Assembly: GCF_010093535.1 (NCBI RefSeq) | Contig: NW_022985203.1 | Location: 553,915-617,914, forward strand | Direction: 5' to 3' | Length of the DNA stretch: 64,000 bases | Source: Lindgomyces ingoldianus | Lineage: Eukaryota; Ascomycota; Dothideomycetes; Pleosporales; Lindgomycetaceae | Shown: one piece after another, positions 48,371 to 60,672 of the stretch | How positions within the stretch are numbered: the stretch's first letter is position 1 | How the letters are laid out: each line of letters begins with the position of its first letter | Made by a program: the position numbers and the translations under genes | The notes under the pieces: generated by a model | Databases searched by the model: none | Told to the model about the DNA's origin: nothing | Seen by the model: only the letters and a program-made list of their open reading frames with translations

Positions 48371-51300
48371 AGCTTTTTTTTATAGTAGTTATAGTATGTT
48401 TTAAACTAATATAGTCCTAATTTAGCAGCTCTATACAAGGGTTGTACAACCTAAAGTATTATATTTAGTAGAAAGCTCTAGTGTATCTCCTTTAGTAGCT
48501 TTGTGTACAGCGTGCGCATAAGCTTATCTATTAATTAAATGTATACTTATATAATATTACACAGTTTAAAATGCATTTTGTACATAGCTTTTAGGCTTAC
48601 TTTTATAGCTAAAAGTAGTTTCTAGCTTATCCTCTAGATAGTTAGTAACTAAGTAAGGATTTCTTTCTTCTTTTTATCTAAGTAGCTAGTAAACACTAGG
48701 CAGGATTTCTTATATAGTTAAGTTATTTTGCCTTTTACTTTTTATATAAGGTAGAAGTTAAAAATCTAACTTTTATGCCTTATTAAGTTATACACTATAA
48801 CCTTAAAAGTGCTGTTAGTAATTAAGGTGTTTATCTTTATATAGTCTAATTTCTTAAATAGTTCTTTAGGTGTAGTAATTACACTATCTATATAAAGCTT
48901 AATAGATAAGGCCTAATTATCTTTTTTCTTCTAGGTTAGAAATACCTAGTTTAGACTTTATGCAAGTTTCCTTTGCTTTTTACTTCTTCTAGTATTTATA
49001 TCTTTTCTTTGCACTAGTGCAGCATTGCTATCCTAAGGGGCTTAGTCTATAGTAGGCTTTAGTTTTGCTTTTATAATATTTTTATAAGGCTGTTCTTTTT
49101 TTCTTTTCTTTAAAGGATCTTTTTATATAAGGATTAGTTTATTTAGGTTATCTATTATAGGTAAGTTATCTTTTTTCTTTTTTTTATAGTACAGTTTAAC
49201 CTGTGTATTAAAGCTTTAGTAAGCTATTTTTTTTTAATAATAATGTTTCTCTCTTTAATGCTCTTAATTTTATATAGGCTAGTCTAGCCTTTTTTTCTTT
49301 CTCTATGCTATAATCTTTAAGCTAAGGGGGAAGTTAAAAACTTTATATGTTATAAAGCTATTATAAGTGTTAATTACATAATTAATGTTTACTTTTATAT
49401 TGTCTTTTTAAAGTATCTTTATTACTTTTTATACAGCGCTTACTTATGTAATAATATCTAGTAATAGTAAAAAGTCTAGGTTAATTCTTAGGTATGCTTT
49501 AAAGACTAGTAGTATAAGTACTAGACTATGTAGGCTAGCTATGTTGTTTAGAGCTTTAACTGCTATCTGTAGGATAGCCTTATTATCTATACAGTTACCT
49601 AGCTTAGTCTTTAAGATGTTAAACGCTTATTAGAGAAGTATATGCGCACGCTTAACTTTTCTAACTACCTAATGTGCTTCTACAGGCATCTGCCTGCATG
49701 TAGCTCTTATAATTTTTGCATAAGCTTAAAAATTTTTTAAAGTAAAGTTTATACTAAAGTTATACATAATATAGTTTAAAGGTCTTTAATAGGTGTTAAT
49801 CCAGCATTTGCATAGTGCATCTTAAGTATTTTATGCAAACATAGATTTTAGAAATGTAGCAGCTTAAAATAATATGTCTACATTAATAACATATAAAATA
49901 TCTCTATTATTAATTTATATAACATTAATAATAACTTTATAGTTAAAGTAAGTGTTATTTTTAATTATAAACTTAAATTTTTATAAAGCATAGTTATATA
50001 ATTAGTAAAAGTAGCAGAACTTCTTAATCTCTTCTAGCACTGCAGCATTAATATTATAGCTAGCGCTAGTTAGCATCTTCTAGAGTCTCTCTATGCAAGA
50101 GTGTCTAAATTAGTAGTAGAGGTAGTAAAGTTCTAATTTAGTAAAAAAAGACATAAATTCTTTCTTACTAATATTAAAAAAAAAGTGTTCTTATTTTTAT
50201 ATAATAAAAATAGTAGTTTTGTCTTTATATATAATAATATTTAAAACATTATTAAAGTATGCCCTAAGTTAGTTAGCATTTACTAGTAATAGCAGAAATA
50301 GTGTTAAAGTCTCTAAAATGTAGTATATAACTAGACTAATTAGGTTCTAGATTTATATAGTACTAATTAATCCTTTTAGTGTCTAGCCTTTAAAGCTAAT
50401 ATCTATTTAGCTAAGTGTCTAATTAATTTCTATATATAGGTTTTCTTATATGTACGCCTTAAGTTAAAACTTACTAATAGTAGAGATCTTTACTACGCTT
50501 ATGTTCTATAGTTTACTTTAGTATACTATATAGTATTAGTTATTAAGAATAAACTGCTTAGTATATTTCTTAGGTTTAATGCTGTAGATGTCCTCTTCTA
50601 TTGCACAGTATAAATAGGCAGTAGAGGTAAAGTAGTTAATAGCTTTTTTAGCATTCTTACTTTTTTATTTTATTTTTTTTATATTATGTAAATTATTTTT
50701 TTTCTTAGAGTAACTTTTAAAGTCTTAGATGTATAAAGTAATAGCTTTACATAATAAGGTCTTATTATAAAAAATTTTATATAAGGCAATGTACTAGTTC
50801 TTTGCTTATGTACAGTTATTATAAAAGTAGTTTAATAACTAATATTTTTTTTATAGTAGACAAAGCACTTCTTTATCTATATACAGTTGTCTCTAAATTA
50901 TAGCCTAAACTTAGATAAAGATCTTCTATATTGTTTTTTTCTATATAGAGAGAAGCTTTTTTTTTATTATACAAATTTTTATTATGCAGAGTTATATTAG
51001 TAGTCTGTGTAGTATACATTAAGTAGTTTCTAAAAGTATTAGTTTACTCTTTAGTTTATAGTAACTTAAAGTAATGCTTATAAGTTACTAAATAAGGCTT
51101 TACATAAAGGCTTAATAGTAAATATAGTATGTTCTAGTTCTAGTTATTCTTAACAGGCTTATACAACAGCAGTGTGCAGTAGAACATTCTTTTAAAATTT
51201 TATTTTTAGTGCCTTTTATATAAGTATAAGCTTATTAATTATTATTTTAAAAACTTTATATAAACTCTTGTTAAAGTTCTTTTATTAGCATTATGTAAAA

Positions 51301-52850
51301 GTTATTATTATTTAGTCTATCTAGTACTAGCTATAGTTTACATTAGTGTTAAAGTAACTGCTTAAAGTGTTGTACAAATGCTTTTAGTTATATTTAAGGC
51401 TTATGTTGTGCATATAGTACATATTTACCTAACTTTTTAGGATATCTAGAAAGATGTCTATGTACTAAGTTTCTTAGATATTTAGCTATTAACATAAATT
51501 AATAAAGATCTTTATTTTATTTATAAAGATGTTATATAGTTAACTTATATAGTTATTATTTTTTTTATGCCTTTTAAAATTATATAATTTTATTTACTAA
51601 AAGTTTTTCTTTAGTAGTTTCTCTCTAGAGTAGAAGTTTATACAGGCTGTAATGTAGTATAGATTATGCAGGTGGTATTAGTAGTGCATACACTACTGCA
51701 AGCGGTGGTGTGTACAATTAAGGGTGTGGAGCAGGTGTTAGGTAGGGTGGCATGTATTGTTTGTACAGTAATTAGTGTAGTGCTAGCTAAGGTGTAGGAG
51801 CAGGTAATGCTAGTATGTTTAGTGTTAATAGTAGCATTATGTTTAGTCTACTTCTATGTAGAGCCTTATATAGTAATAAAGGTTATGTATAAAGCCTTTT
51901 TAGTGTAATTACTTTTTTTTATGCTATGTTATACAGCTTCTAGGCTTAGGTACCTTTAGTGCTTAGCTGTAATGTAATTCTTTTAATTTTTAGTACTTAT
52001 ATAAGCTTCTTTTTAAACATACAGCTAAGTGCTAAAAAGTCTTATAGTGTCTATTTTTTAAAATCTTTTATGTACACACTTAGAAAAGTAGCGCTTTTTT
52101 AAGTTATTATATATAAATTAGTAATTATGTAACTTATATATAATTAAGTTTATAAGCTTATTAAAGCTTTTAACATGTTAATCTTATTATTCTAGTACTC
52201 TAGGCTAGTCTTATTTTATAGTGTTGCTTTTAATATCTCTATGTTTTTTATAAGTTGTTTATATAATAAAAATTATTTTTTATTTTTTCTATTATTACAT
52301 AAAGTTATTAGTTGCTAGTAGGATTTTATTATAATAGTATAGTTAATTACTTTTTTAGTAGATTATGTAGGTACTGCTGTTGTCTAGCTGCTAGGTTGTG
52401 CAGCTTTAATAGCTTTAGTGTGCGCCTTACACTATCTTTTTCTTACTTTGTACAGTAGCAGAGCTTGCTGTATAATGTAAAGAATTAATCTACTATTTTA
52501 AGAAATAAGTAACTAAATAAAGTACTTTATAAGGTGTAAGTGCTTTATTATTACTTTTTCTAAGGGATAAGTAATAAAACAAAGTGCCTTATAAGGTGTA
52601 GAGTTAATTGCTACACATGTAGTGGATTGCGCAGGTACTGCTGTTGTCTAGCTGCTAGGTTGTGCAGCTTTAATAGCTTTAGTGTGCGCCTTGCACTATC
52701 TCCTCCTTACTTTGTACAGTAGCAGAGCTTGCTGTATAATGCAAAGGATTAATGTGCTATTGTCTAGCTGCTAGGTTGTGCAGCTTTAGTGGCTTTAGTG
52801 TGCGTCTTACACTATCTCCTCTTTACTTTATATAGTAGCAGAGCTTGCTG
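48371..52850 (-). pseudogene. H2 reverse transcriptase to gag and leader, RIP-inactivated
   Basis: The minus-strand reverse transcriptase remnant begins near 48371 and aligns with H1 36338 onward. Integrase, then gag-like sequence at about 50400-50650 (matching G 44700-44900). Leader from about 51600 to 52850 with tandem repeats. The intact H1 insertion site for H2 is seen here at 50987-50998. Confidence 0.75.
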
Positions 52851-53491
52851 CAGGGTTGCCACTTTTATAGTAATTACTATTCTAAAATAGTAATTACTAT
52901 TTTTTTAAAAAGTCTATAACAGCTTAATTAAATTAGCTAATATTCTAAAAACCTAAACTTAGATAGTAGGTATACTAAAGTATAGATATATAAGATTAGA
53001 TTCTACTATATAAATTTGTATCCCTAGTAATAAAGAAAAAAAGAGAAAAAAAGCAGATATAGTAATAGTAATAGTAATTACTATTTTTCTCTCCTTTTTT
53101 TCTCTCTTTTTTATTTATTATAAATGTATTAAATATAATTTTTAGAATTTAAATTTATAAATTTATAGACTAGTTTACTTAGCATCTATATATTAATTTT
53201 TAGAATTATAGCTTATGTAATTAAGTAATAATAACGTTTTTAAAAACATAGTAATTACTATTTTAAAAATAGTAATTACTATAAAGTGGCAACCCTGGCT
53301 TGCTGTATAATGCAAAGAGTTAATCTACTATTCTAAGGGATAAGTAACTAAACAAAGTACCTTATAAAGTGTAGGTGCTCTATTATTACTTTTCTTAGAG
53401 GATAGGTAACAAAACAAAGTACCTTATAAAGTGTAAGTACTTTATTATTACTCTTACTAATTTATAGTTAATTAAATTAACTACTAATTAG
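52361..53491 (-). repeat. Tandem repeats in the H2 leader
   Basis: A unit of about 120-140 bp containing ttgtctagctgctaggttgt and gagcttgctgtataatg occurs three times (about 52361-52500, 52622-52760, 52761-52850 plus 53306-53335, the last split by E2). A second unit of about 45-60 bp (ataagtaactaaacaaagta type) occurs four times (about 52503-52560, 52561-52605, 53335-53395, 53396-53455). In element sense this lies just downstream of the 5' LTR, so it is untranslated leader. Confidence 0.85.
52851..53297 (-). mobile_element. hAT-like MITE E2, 447 bp
   Basis: cagggttgccact...agtggcaaccctg with 8-bp target duplication gcttgctg (52843-52850, 53298-53305). It is the reverse complement of E1 along its length. 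Non-coding, with the same subterminal atagtaattactat palindromes. Confidence 0.92.
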
Positions 53492-53771
53492 TGTTAAATA
53501 GGCTCTAATAGCTAGCTGCTTATAGTATAAGCACTTAAGTAGTAAGAGTAAGAGTAGTGTACAGTGTGCACAGTGTATAAAGTAAGTAAAGTAAGAGTAA
53601 TATATTTCTAGTTTTATTACTTTTGTCTTTCCTCTATACAGAGGAAAAGGGGGATATCTAGATGTTCGCGTACAGAGGTTCGCGCACAAGCATCATGTGA
53701 CATAGATACGTGGTCCTGCTCGTGCGCGATCGCTCGTATCCAGATCGTGACGCTGCTGCTGCGTACAGACA
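53492..53771 (-). repeat. H2 5' LTR (right copy)
   Basis: 280 bp with a sharp change in mutation load. The inner left half is AT-shifted, and the outer about 110 bases from about 53660 are GC-rich and clean (gctcgtgcgcgatcgctcgt). Confidence 0.93.
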
Positions 53772-53776
53772 TAGAG

Positions 53777-54007
53777 TTATATTAGTAGTCTATATAGTAT
53801 ACATTAGGCAGTTTCTAGAGGTATTAGTTTACCCTTTAGTCTATAGTAACTTAGAGTAATACTTATAAGTTACTAAATAAAGCTTTACATAAAGGCTTAA
53901 TAGTAAATATAGCATATTCTAGTTTTAGTTATCCTTAATAGGCTTATATAATAGCAGTGTGTAGTAAAACATTTTTTTAAAATTTTATTCTTAGTGCCTT
54001 TTATATA
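53777..54007 (-). pseudogene. H1 interior between H2 and I2
   Basis: Matches H2 50993-51217. Gag/leader region, no readable domain. Confidence 0.75.
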
Positions 54008-55847
54008 ACATGGTCCACAAGCGAATGTTCAACACAAGCGAGTGTTCCGCCCCACCACTAAATTTAACTTTAAAGACTATTAATTTAACAACGCAAAAAT
54101 ATACTATATAAAATAAACTACTATAGGATTATTTAATATCCTTGCATGTATAAGAGTTATGCCTAGGCTTGTTGCAGCGCTTGCAGCGCTGTGCGCGCGC
54201 TGCGCTGCTTTTAGCAGTTAACTCCTTCTAAGGCATTTTGCTACCTTCTGCTATACTAGCAAGCTTCTAAGTACTTAACTTAAAGCCCTAATAACCTGTT
54301 AGAGTTTCTTCTTTCTAAATTTGCTTTTTTTTATGCTGCTTGCGCTTTGTGGCTGCCTTACAGGCCCTCTCTAGGGCAGCTGCTTAATTACGCTGTAGAA
54401 CAGCAACATAAGCTATCTTAGTAGCGCCCTTACTTAGCTGCTTTACTAGATTAAGCATAGCAAAAAAAGACAAATTCTAATACCTTTAAATCTAATTATA
54501 TAGTAGAGTTAACTAAGCCTTAACCTTATAAAGATTACTAGGTGTTTAAGCCTCCTAGGCAGTATTTATTAGTAGAGTAGCTGGCTGATTAGGTAGCTGT
54601 ATATTAAGCTTTAAGAGCACTAGCTCTGGGTTAAATAGGACTAGTCCTGTAGCTCTAAAGCCTGCGCAGATATTATCTGTTATAATTAAGCAACTAAATG
54701 CTGCCTTAAAGGCTAGTAAAAAGGTTAGCTTGTTAATATAGTTAATCTAGTAGCAGATTAACTAGCTAATCTTAGTACTGTACGCGCACTTTAACAGCAA
54801 AAAGCAGCCAACGTTAAGCGGCTGTAGAATATGTGACGCGTGTGCTGGCATACAAAGCGCTATAATACGCCTCTGCTTACAGAGCTTTAGGAATTTAACA
54901 GAGTAATAGCTCTTATAGCTATTAAGAATAAGTAGCTGCTATAAGCCTACTAAGCAATCTTTTATGTGCAGATTAAAGTGCTCTAGCTATGTAATTCTAT
55001 ATTTATTAGTTGTCTAGCTATTATTGCTAACACTAATAGCCTAGTCCTTTAGTATATCCTTATTCTTATACTAGGCAGATAGGTGATGCTTGCCTTTAAA
55101 AATTATGTACAAAGGTATTGCCCACCTATCTGCGTTAATGCCTGTAATAACTGTCACCTATTCACAGTCACCTAGCTGTATAGCCTTTAGCTAATTACGT
55201 TTATCTATGCCTGTAACAACTATTTAGCTTAATATAACCCCTATCTAAAAGCCTGTCTTATTAAAATTATACATGTCCTAATCTATAATGCTGTACTTTA
55301 ATTATGTAGCTTCTATAAGCTTAAACTACTTACTTATAATTACTAGATCTTTGCATTTTGCTTATTAGTAATTATACAGTTAGCTAAGGTAGGTTTTAAC
55401 TGCTAGCGTACGCGCAACAAAGTTAGATAGCTAGTTAATACCTGCTAGTAGAGCGCTGCGCTTAGTAAGAAGCTTGTTAGCCATCTCTTGTACAGCACCT
55501 AGAGTAGGCGCAAATTCTCAGGAATCTAGATTAAGTATATGCTTAATAATTACCTTCTCTTCTAGCTTTGTAAGCTTCTTGTTGTTAGCTGTACAGTCAC
55601 GTTGCATAGTCATCCCTGCGCGTTGTTAGCGGAGAGCTATTTAATTAACATTATAAAGTGCTGCAGCGCGCCTCTTAGTTAAAGACGCGTCTCTATTAAG
55701 AGCTTAAATAGCTAGGTTAATTCTAGCCTTTTTTAAAAATAATTAATTGTATAGTTGTTAATGCATCGCGGTTAGTAGTAGGTTAGCTGCGTTTTGGTGG
55801 TGGGGCGGAACACTCGCTTGTGTTGAACATTCGCTTGTGGACCATGT
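54008..55847 (-). mobile_element. Fot1/pogo-like DNA transposon I2, 1,840 bp, minus strand
   Basis: Same length and about 53-bp inverted repeats as I1, TA on both sides (54006-54007, 55848-55849). The empty site is seen in H2 near 51211-51222 (ttatata then agtataag). Opposite orientation to I1. Confidence 0.93.
54130..55710 (-). pseudogene. Fot1/pogo-type transposase of I2, lightly mutated
   Basis: Minus-strand equivalent of the I1 transposase. The C-terminal CCHC knuckle is intact here (CKRCNKPRHNSYTC, 54144-54185). The first catalytic Asp is Asn, as in I1 (YNFNKTGF near 55245-55270). Scattered stops remain at different sites from I1, as expected if each copy was mutated on its own. Confidence 0.83.
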
Positions 55848-55849
55848 TA

Positions 55850-56000
55850 AGCATAAGCTTATTAATTATTACTTTAAAAACTTTATATAAACTTTTATTA
55901 AAGTTTTTTTATTAGCATTATATAAAAGTTATTATTATTTAGTCTGTCTAGTACTAGCTATAGTTTATATTAGTGTTAAAGTAACTACTTAAGGTGTTAT
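55850..56000 (-). pseudogene. H1 interior between I2 and D2
   Basis: Matches H2 51220-51380. Ends in gttat, the likely target of D2, whose partner is beyond the window. Confidence 0.7.
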
Positions 56001-56594
56001 TGTTACAGTCTACGGTTGGACCAGCGTAACTCCACCGGCAGTGCTCCACAATCTAGCTGGATTGGGGCAGGGCTCGCTTACGAACCAGTCGGAGGACACG
56101 GACGCAGCACAGCTGCCTGCAGTAATAGAGGAATGCGTTGTCTAATAAGAAGGACAGGCTACAAATCTAGGGAGCTTAGGGGAGCTTAAGAGAGCTTGTC
56201 TTAGCAAACTCCTATAAACTCCTCCTGCTCCCCTTAGCACCTCTAGCATATGTATATAATCCCTATATTAAACAACTCTTAGAAGGTGTGTTTAATGTTT
56301 AGTTTATTTTTTACATAGACTAAGTAGCATTTAGCTTTCTAAAAAGCTATAATACTATTTATATATCTTACACTATATATACCTCTAATTTTATCTAATA
56401 AAACTGTTTAACCTAGCTTTTTTACTACTGCACACAGGGTAAACTATAATCTAGTCACTCTACTCCCCTCTAATAGCTTATTAGCCTGTATGTAGGACTA
56501 TACACCCTACTAGTTAGCCTCTACCTTCTGTTCTACTCTCTCTTATAGAAACATTATAAGACCTAAGTGCTTTTATAAAGTAAAAATTATAACA
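56001..56594 (+). repeat. D2 5' LTR
   Basis: 594 bp. The outer left about 120 bases are clean (tctacggttggaccagcgta). The inner right end is mutated (aaacattataagacctaagt). The interior then begins ttaaacactac, the same as in D1. Confidence 0.93.
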
Positions 56595-59030
56595 TTAAAC
56601 ACTACTTTTTTTTAAAAAGTATAGATACCTTTTAACATAATTTAGATTCTAACATAGCTTACACAGCTTTATTAGGATCTACAAGAGTTTCTACCTAAAG
56701 TAAAGCTATTCTAGCAAAATAAATTAACACTATCTAAGATAATATTAAAAAGCTTTAGTAAATTAGTAAAAAAATAAGTAAGCTAGTAAACTTTTAATAA
56801 AAAGTTATAAGTTTTTACTAAAAAGTATTAAAATTATAAAGCCTCTCTCTAAACTTATAAGCCTTTAAAAGGCTACTAGTTACACTTATTAGATACACAA
56901 ACTATAAGTAAAGCTAGTAAAGATATAAAACATCTTAACTAAAAAAGTAAGTATTATAGCTAAAAAAACTTTAAGACTAGTCTTTTTAAAGCCTTTTAAA
57001 AGATTATTAAAAGACTTTTACTTATTCTTTATAAAATGTTACCTTTATATGTAATATAATAAAGGAGCATTTTAGACTAATGCAGAAATAATCTTTTAAA
57101 TAAGACTACACCTAGAAGGCCCCTTTATAATCTAGTTCTAACTACACGTAGATAACTAGATAGACTTTAGAGCTAATAGCACACTACTTAATCTTAAAAC
57201 TAAGAAAGTGTTTAGTAGTGTTAAGAACTTTAAGGTAGCTCTAACAGCTATTTATAGAACTTTAAATAAAAAAAGGATTATAGCTAATAGACTAAACACT
57301 ATAAGGCAGGGCAACAGCCTAGTCTAAAACTACGTAGCACGCTTTAGAGAGTAATTAGCTATCTGCAGATAGAGCAACTAAAAGGCCCTATGCTGCATGT
57401 TTTATAATAGACTAAATAATAAAGTAAAGAATAAATTTATGCATGTTAACAAGCTAACTACTTTAGATAACTATATTATAAAAGCAACAACCTATAACAA
57501 CTACTATAAGAAGTGTAAAAGAGAAAAAAAATTAAAAGAAATTTTCTAAAAACTAAAGTTTATTTAAAAAAAAAACCTTTATAATATAATAAAAAACTAA
57601 TAGACCTTAGTTATATAAAGCATATATAAAGCTTTTTTTAAAGAAAAACTAAGTTCTAAGACATAACAGGCTGCCTTTAATAAAAAAATAATAAAAATAG
57701 TTAGAAAATAAGGCCTACTTAAACTATAAAAAAGTAAAACATTTTTGCTAAAATTACCTAAACTTCTAGAAAAGAGAGAATAAAAATACTACTATAATAA
57801 TAAAAGCTATTACTGCTAAATACAGCCTTATAGATAAGAAAATATTAAAAAAATTAAATAATAAACTTTACTAGTAATGCAAAGAAAACTATTTTTTAAA
57901 TAACTGTTCTAAAGCATATTAAAAAGTAGCTATTTAAAACTTTAGTAGCTTAAATATAGTGTTATAAGACTTTATAATTTTTAAAAGATATAAAGAAAAA
58001 ACTTAGATCTAAAAATATATTATAAATGTTTAGAAAAGTAAAAAATAGTTCTCTTTTTAAAACTAGACTTTTAGCACTTTAGCAAAGAAACTCTCTAGAC
58101 AGTTCTAGAAATGTAAATGCTAGAAATGTAGTCTATAACATAATTACTTAAGCTATTGCATAGTAATGCTTTATTAGATAAGCATTAGCAATAACACTTA
58201 ACATTTAACATTATATAACAGATAGCTAAAGTTAAATACAACATTATAGATAATAAAAAATAATAGTAGTTTTTTATCTAAATCTAAGACTAGAAACTAG
58301 AAAGACTAGGTAGACCTACTAGGTTTAAAGTTCTAAAACTAGTACCTAGAAAACCTAAGACACTACTCCTAAGCCTTATAATTAGTAGAAAGGCTTTAGT
58401 AATGCAGTAGAGCTATAGCTAGTGTGCACTCTATAAAAGTAACACTTATAGCACTAATAATTACTAATAGAAACAACACCCTGTACAGATAGTACAAACG
58501 CAAGAATACTCTTAGTAGACTTAAAAAAGCCCTCTTAACACTCTACATAGACTTAATAATTGTCTATACCCCTAGTACTAATGCACATAATAATACTATG
58601 TTAAACATTAGGATAACAAGCACTAAACAGGCTAGTAGCCTACATAGAAAAAGAACTATAATAGGTGCCTATAGCAAGAAACAGCTTTAGCCTGTAAAAC
58701 TATAAACTATTACACTTACTAAACCGCCCCCTTACATAAATAGAAAAGATAGGCAAAGTGTAAAAAATAAAACAACTATAAGTTCTACTACTTTTAGTAA
58801 AAGGTAGTAAAAAAGGAAAATTATCTAACATTACACTACTTAGTTAAAAATTATAAGTATAAAGTAGCTAACTATTATAACTAAGAACACTATATCTATA
58901 AGAAAAAAAAATAAGTTTAATAATAATTTATAAAACATTAACTTTTACTTTTTTCTAAATAAAGAAGTTTTTTATAACATATTTATTCTAGTTGCTGTAG
59001 GACAAGGGACTAGACACAGTCTAACAACTA
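56595..59030 (+). pseudogene. D2 gag region, RIP-inactivated
   Basis: Coding-like region with stops. Zinc knuckle at about 57711-57754 reads YLNYKKVKHFC, stop, NY, with three Cys changed to Tyr or misplaced relative to D1's CLNC. The Gag core lies at about 57080-57480 (a QGNSLV-like reading, YVARFRE-like at 57330). Gag would form the particle. 58500-59000 is a linker with no domain I recognise. Confidence 0.7.
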
Positions 59031-60349
59031 CCTTTATGTATAAGAGACAGTTAGAATTAGCTTTTATAGACAGTAGATGCACTTTTACTACTTTAGATAA
59101 GGACTAATTTAATAAACAAAAAAAATTTTTCTACATAAAAAAAGTACTATTTAAGGTAACTCTTACTAACATATTATTAATTAAGTATAGTAAAGGATAG
59201 ATTAACCTAGAAACACATAAATAAAACTTTAAAACTCTAAACATAAAAAACTAAAAGTCTATAAATATACTTTTATTAAAAGATAAGTACAACATAATTC
59301 TAGGCTATAACTAGCTTAGAACACATAACTTTGCTATTAACTAGAGAATAATAATAATAGAAAGCTTAAAGAACTACACGCGCATAACCTAGTTAGCATA
59401 CTATAACAACAGATGCCTAATTTATAAGTAAGTAAAGTAGAGTAGTAGTTACTACCTTAGAAAAGAAAAGCTTAAAAGATTCCCTTATTAAAAACTAAAA
59501 GCTTAGGCTATTAAAATAATAAAAAAGAAGCTTAAAAAAGTCTCTTATAAAAAAATTAAAGATAATAAAAATGTAAAATAGATTAGAATCTTCTAGATTT
59601 AGAATAAAGGCAGCATCCTCTTTAAATATAAGAATTATAAGGATATGTTTAAGACACTAGAAGATCTAGAAGAGCTGCTACTACACTAACTCTAGGACTA
59701 TGCTATTAACCTAGTAAAAGACTACAATCTAAAAACCTATAAGCTCTGCCTCTTAATAAAGGCATAAAAGAAGGCCTTATAAGAATATGTAGACTAAATG
59801 TTAGCCTAAGGCTATATTTAGAAAAGCTATAGCCTAGTTGCATTAGTAGTAGTTTTTATAAAAAAGAAAGAAAGAAAGATCTGTGTTTACTAAGACTATA
59901 AAACTTTAAATAATAACATAATTTAAGACTAATTCCTCTTACTAATTATATAGAATATTATAAATTAGCTAAAAAGAACTAAATACTTTATAAAGTTTAA
60001 TATACAGAATAAGTTTAATAAAATAAAAATAAGAGAAGAAGATAAGTAGCTTATAGCATTTAAAACTTTATAAAAACTTTATAAACTATTAGTAATGCTG
60101 TTTAGCCTAATAAATGCTTTAGCAATATTCTAGTAAATTATTAACATAGCTCTTAACTTATATCTTAATGTCTTTACTTTAGTATACCTAGATAACGTCT
60201 TTATCTATTTAAAAGATAGCCTAGAAGACTATGTATAAAAGGTATAAAAAGTCTTAGAAAAGCTAAAGAAGTATAGACTTTATCTACAGCTCTTTAAATG
60301 CAAATTTTATGTTACTAAAACAGAATATTCAAGATTTATAATTAATAGT
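59030..60349 (+). pseudogene. D2 protease and reverse transcriptase, first part
   Basis: Protease at about 59046-59100: LELAFIDSRCTFTTLDKD, where Asp-Ser is the catalytic start and Arg follows instead of Gly, as in D1. Reverse transcriptase at about 59640-60349: SLVALVVVFIKKKERKICVY, LVMLFSLINALAIF, and VYLDNVFIYLKDS with the catalytic YLDDV changed to YLDN. It ends KCKFYVTKTEYSRFIINS at the F2 target atagt. Confidence 0.83.
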
Positions 60350-60667
60350 TGTCACGATTGTGCACGAGTAAGGTTATAGAGCTTCACGGAGGTCTAGTTC
60401 AATTACTACGTGAGGTATCATGGTAGGTACAAGACGTTGTGTGAGGAACAGGAAGGTTCAGGAGGAAATTAGCAATTAAATACTCAGCTCAGAAGTCCAA
60501 GCGCTTCGGGTATGAATCAAGCCTGTTCCAGGTTCAGTTAGTGTTGAGGCGGTTCGTGCTTAAGTTCATGTCCGTGTCGTGTCGTGTTCGTGTCGGACGT
60601 GCACCGATAATACTCCGGTACGCGTCCGATACGGTTATGTCTGGGATCCGGGGAGGATACCGTGACA
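60350..60667 (-). mobile_element. Clean solo LTR of family F (F2), 318 bp
   Basis: TGTCAC...GTGACA, flanked by target duplication atagt (60345-60349, 60668-60672). It equals the F1 LTRs in length but carries almost none of their C-to-T and G-to-A changes and keeps many CpG sites (gtgtcgtgtcgtgttcgtgt). A solo LTR arises by recombination between the two LTRs. The same window orientation as F1, so minus. Confidence 0.95.
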
Positions 60668-60672
60668 ATAGT

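Larger units (their letters stand above)
38965..53771 (-). mobile_element. Complete Ty1/copia-like element H2, minus strand, nested in H1
   Basis: 280-bp LTRs at 38965-39244 and 53492-53771, flanked by target duplication tagag (38960-38964, 53772-53776). The flanks rejoin into continuous H1 sequence, since H2's own interior at 50987-50998 carries the unbroken site. Removing I1, G2 and E2 with their duplications leaves about 6,651 bp. The coding direction is right to left; the right LTR is its 5' LTR. Confidence 0.92.
33834..56000 (-). mobile_element. Ty1/copia-like element H1, minus strand, host of H2 and I2
   Basis: A left 280-bp LTR (33834-34113; 3' LTR in element sense) is followed by an interior to 38964, interrupted by H2 (38965-53771, target tagag). 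It resumes at 53777, is cut by I2 (54008-55847), and continues to 56000, where D2 enters. The right end of H1 is outside the window, so only the left five bases (actag, 33829-33833) of its target are seen. Minus-strand domains match G in order: RNase H at about 35300-36060, reverse transcriptase at about 36350-36950, gag-like at about 37500-38900. The interior is strongly RIP-mutated. Confidence 0.87.

Noticed and set aside
53477..53689. Open stretch of 70 codons on the minus strand
   Set aside because: Spans the H2 5' LTR edge and is not open in the other two H LTRs.
33834..53771. Three H LTRs as a tandem array made by unequal recombination
   Set aside because: The tagag duplication and the rejoined H1 flank show an insertion.
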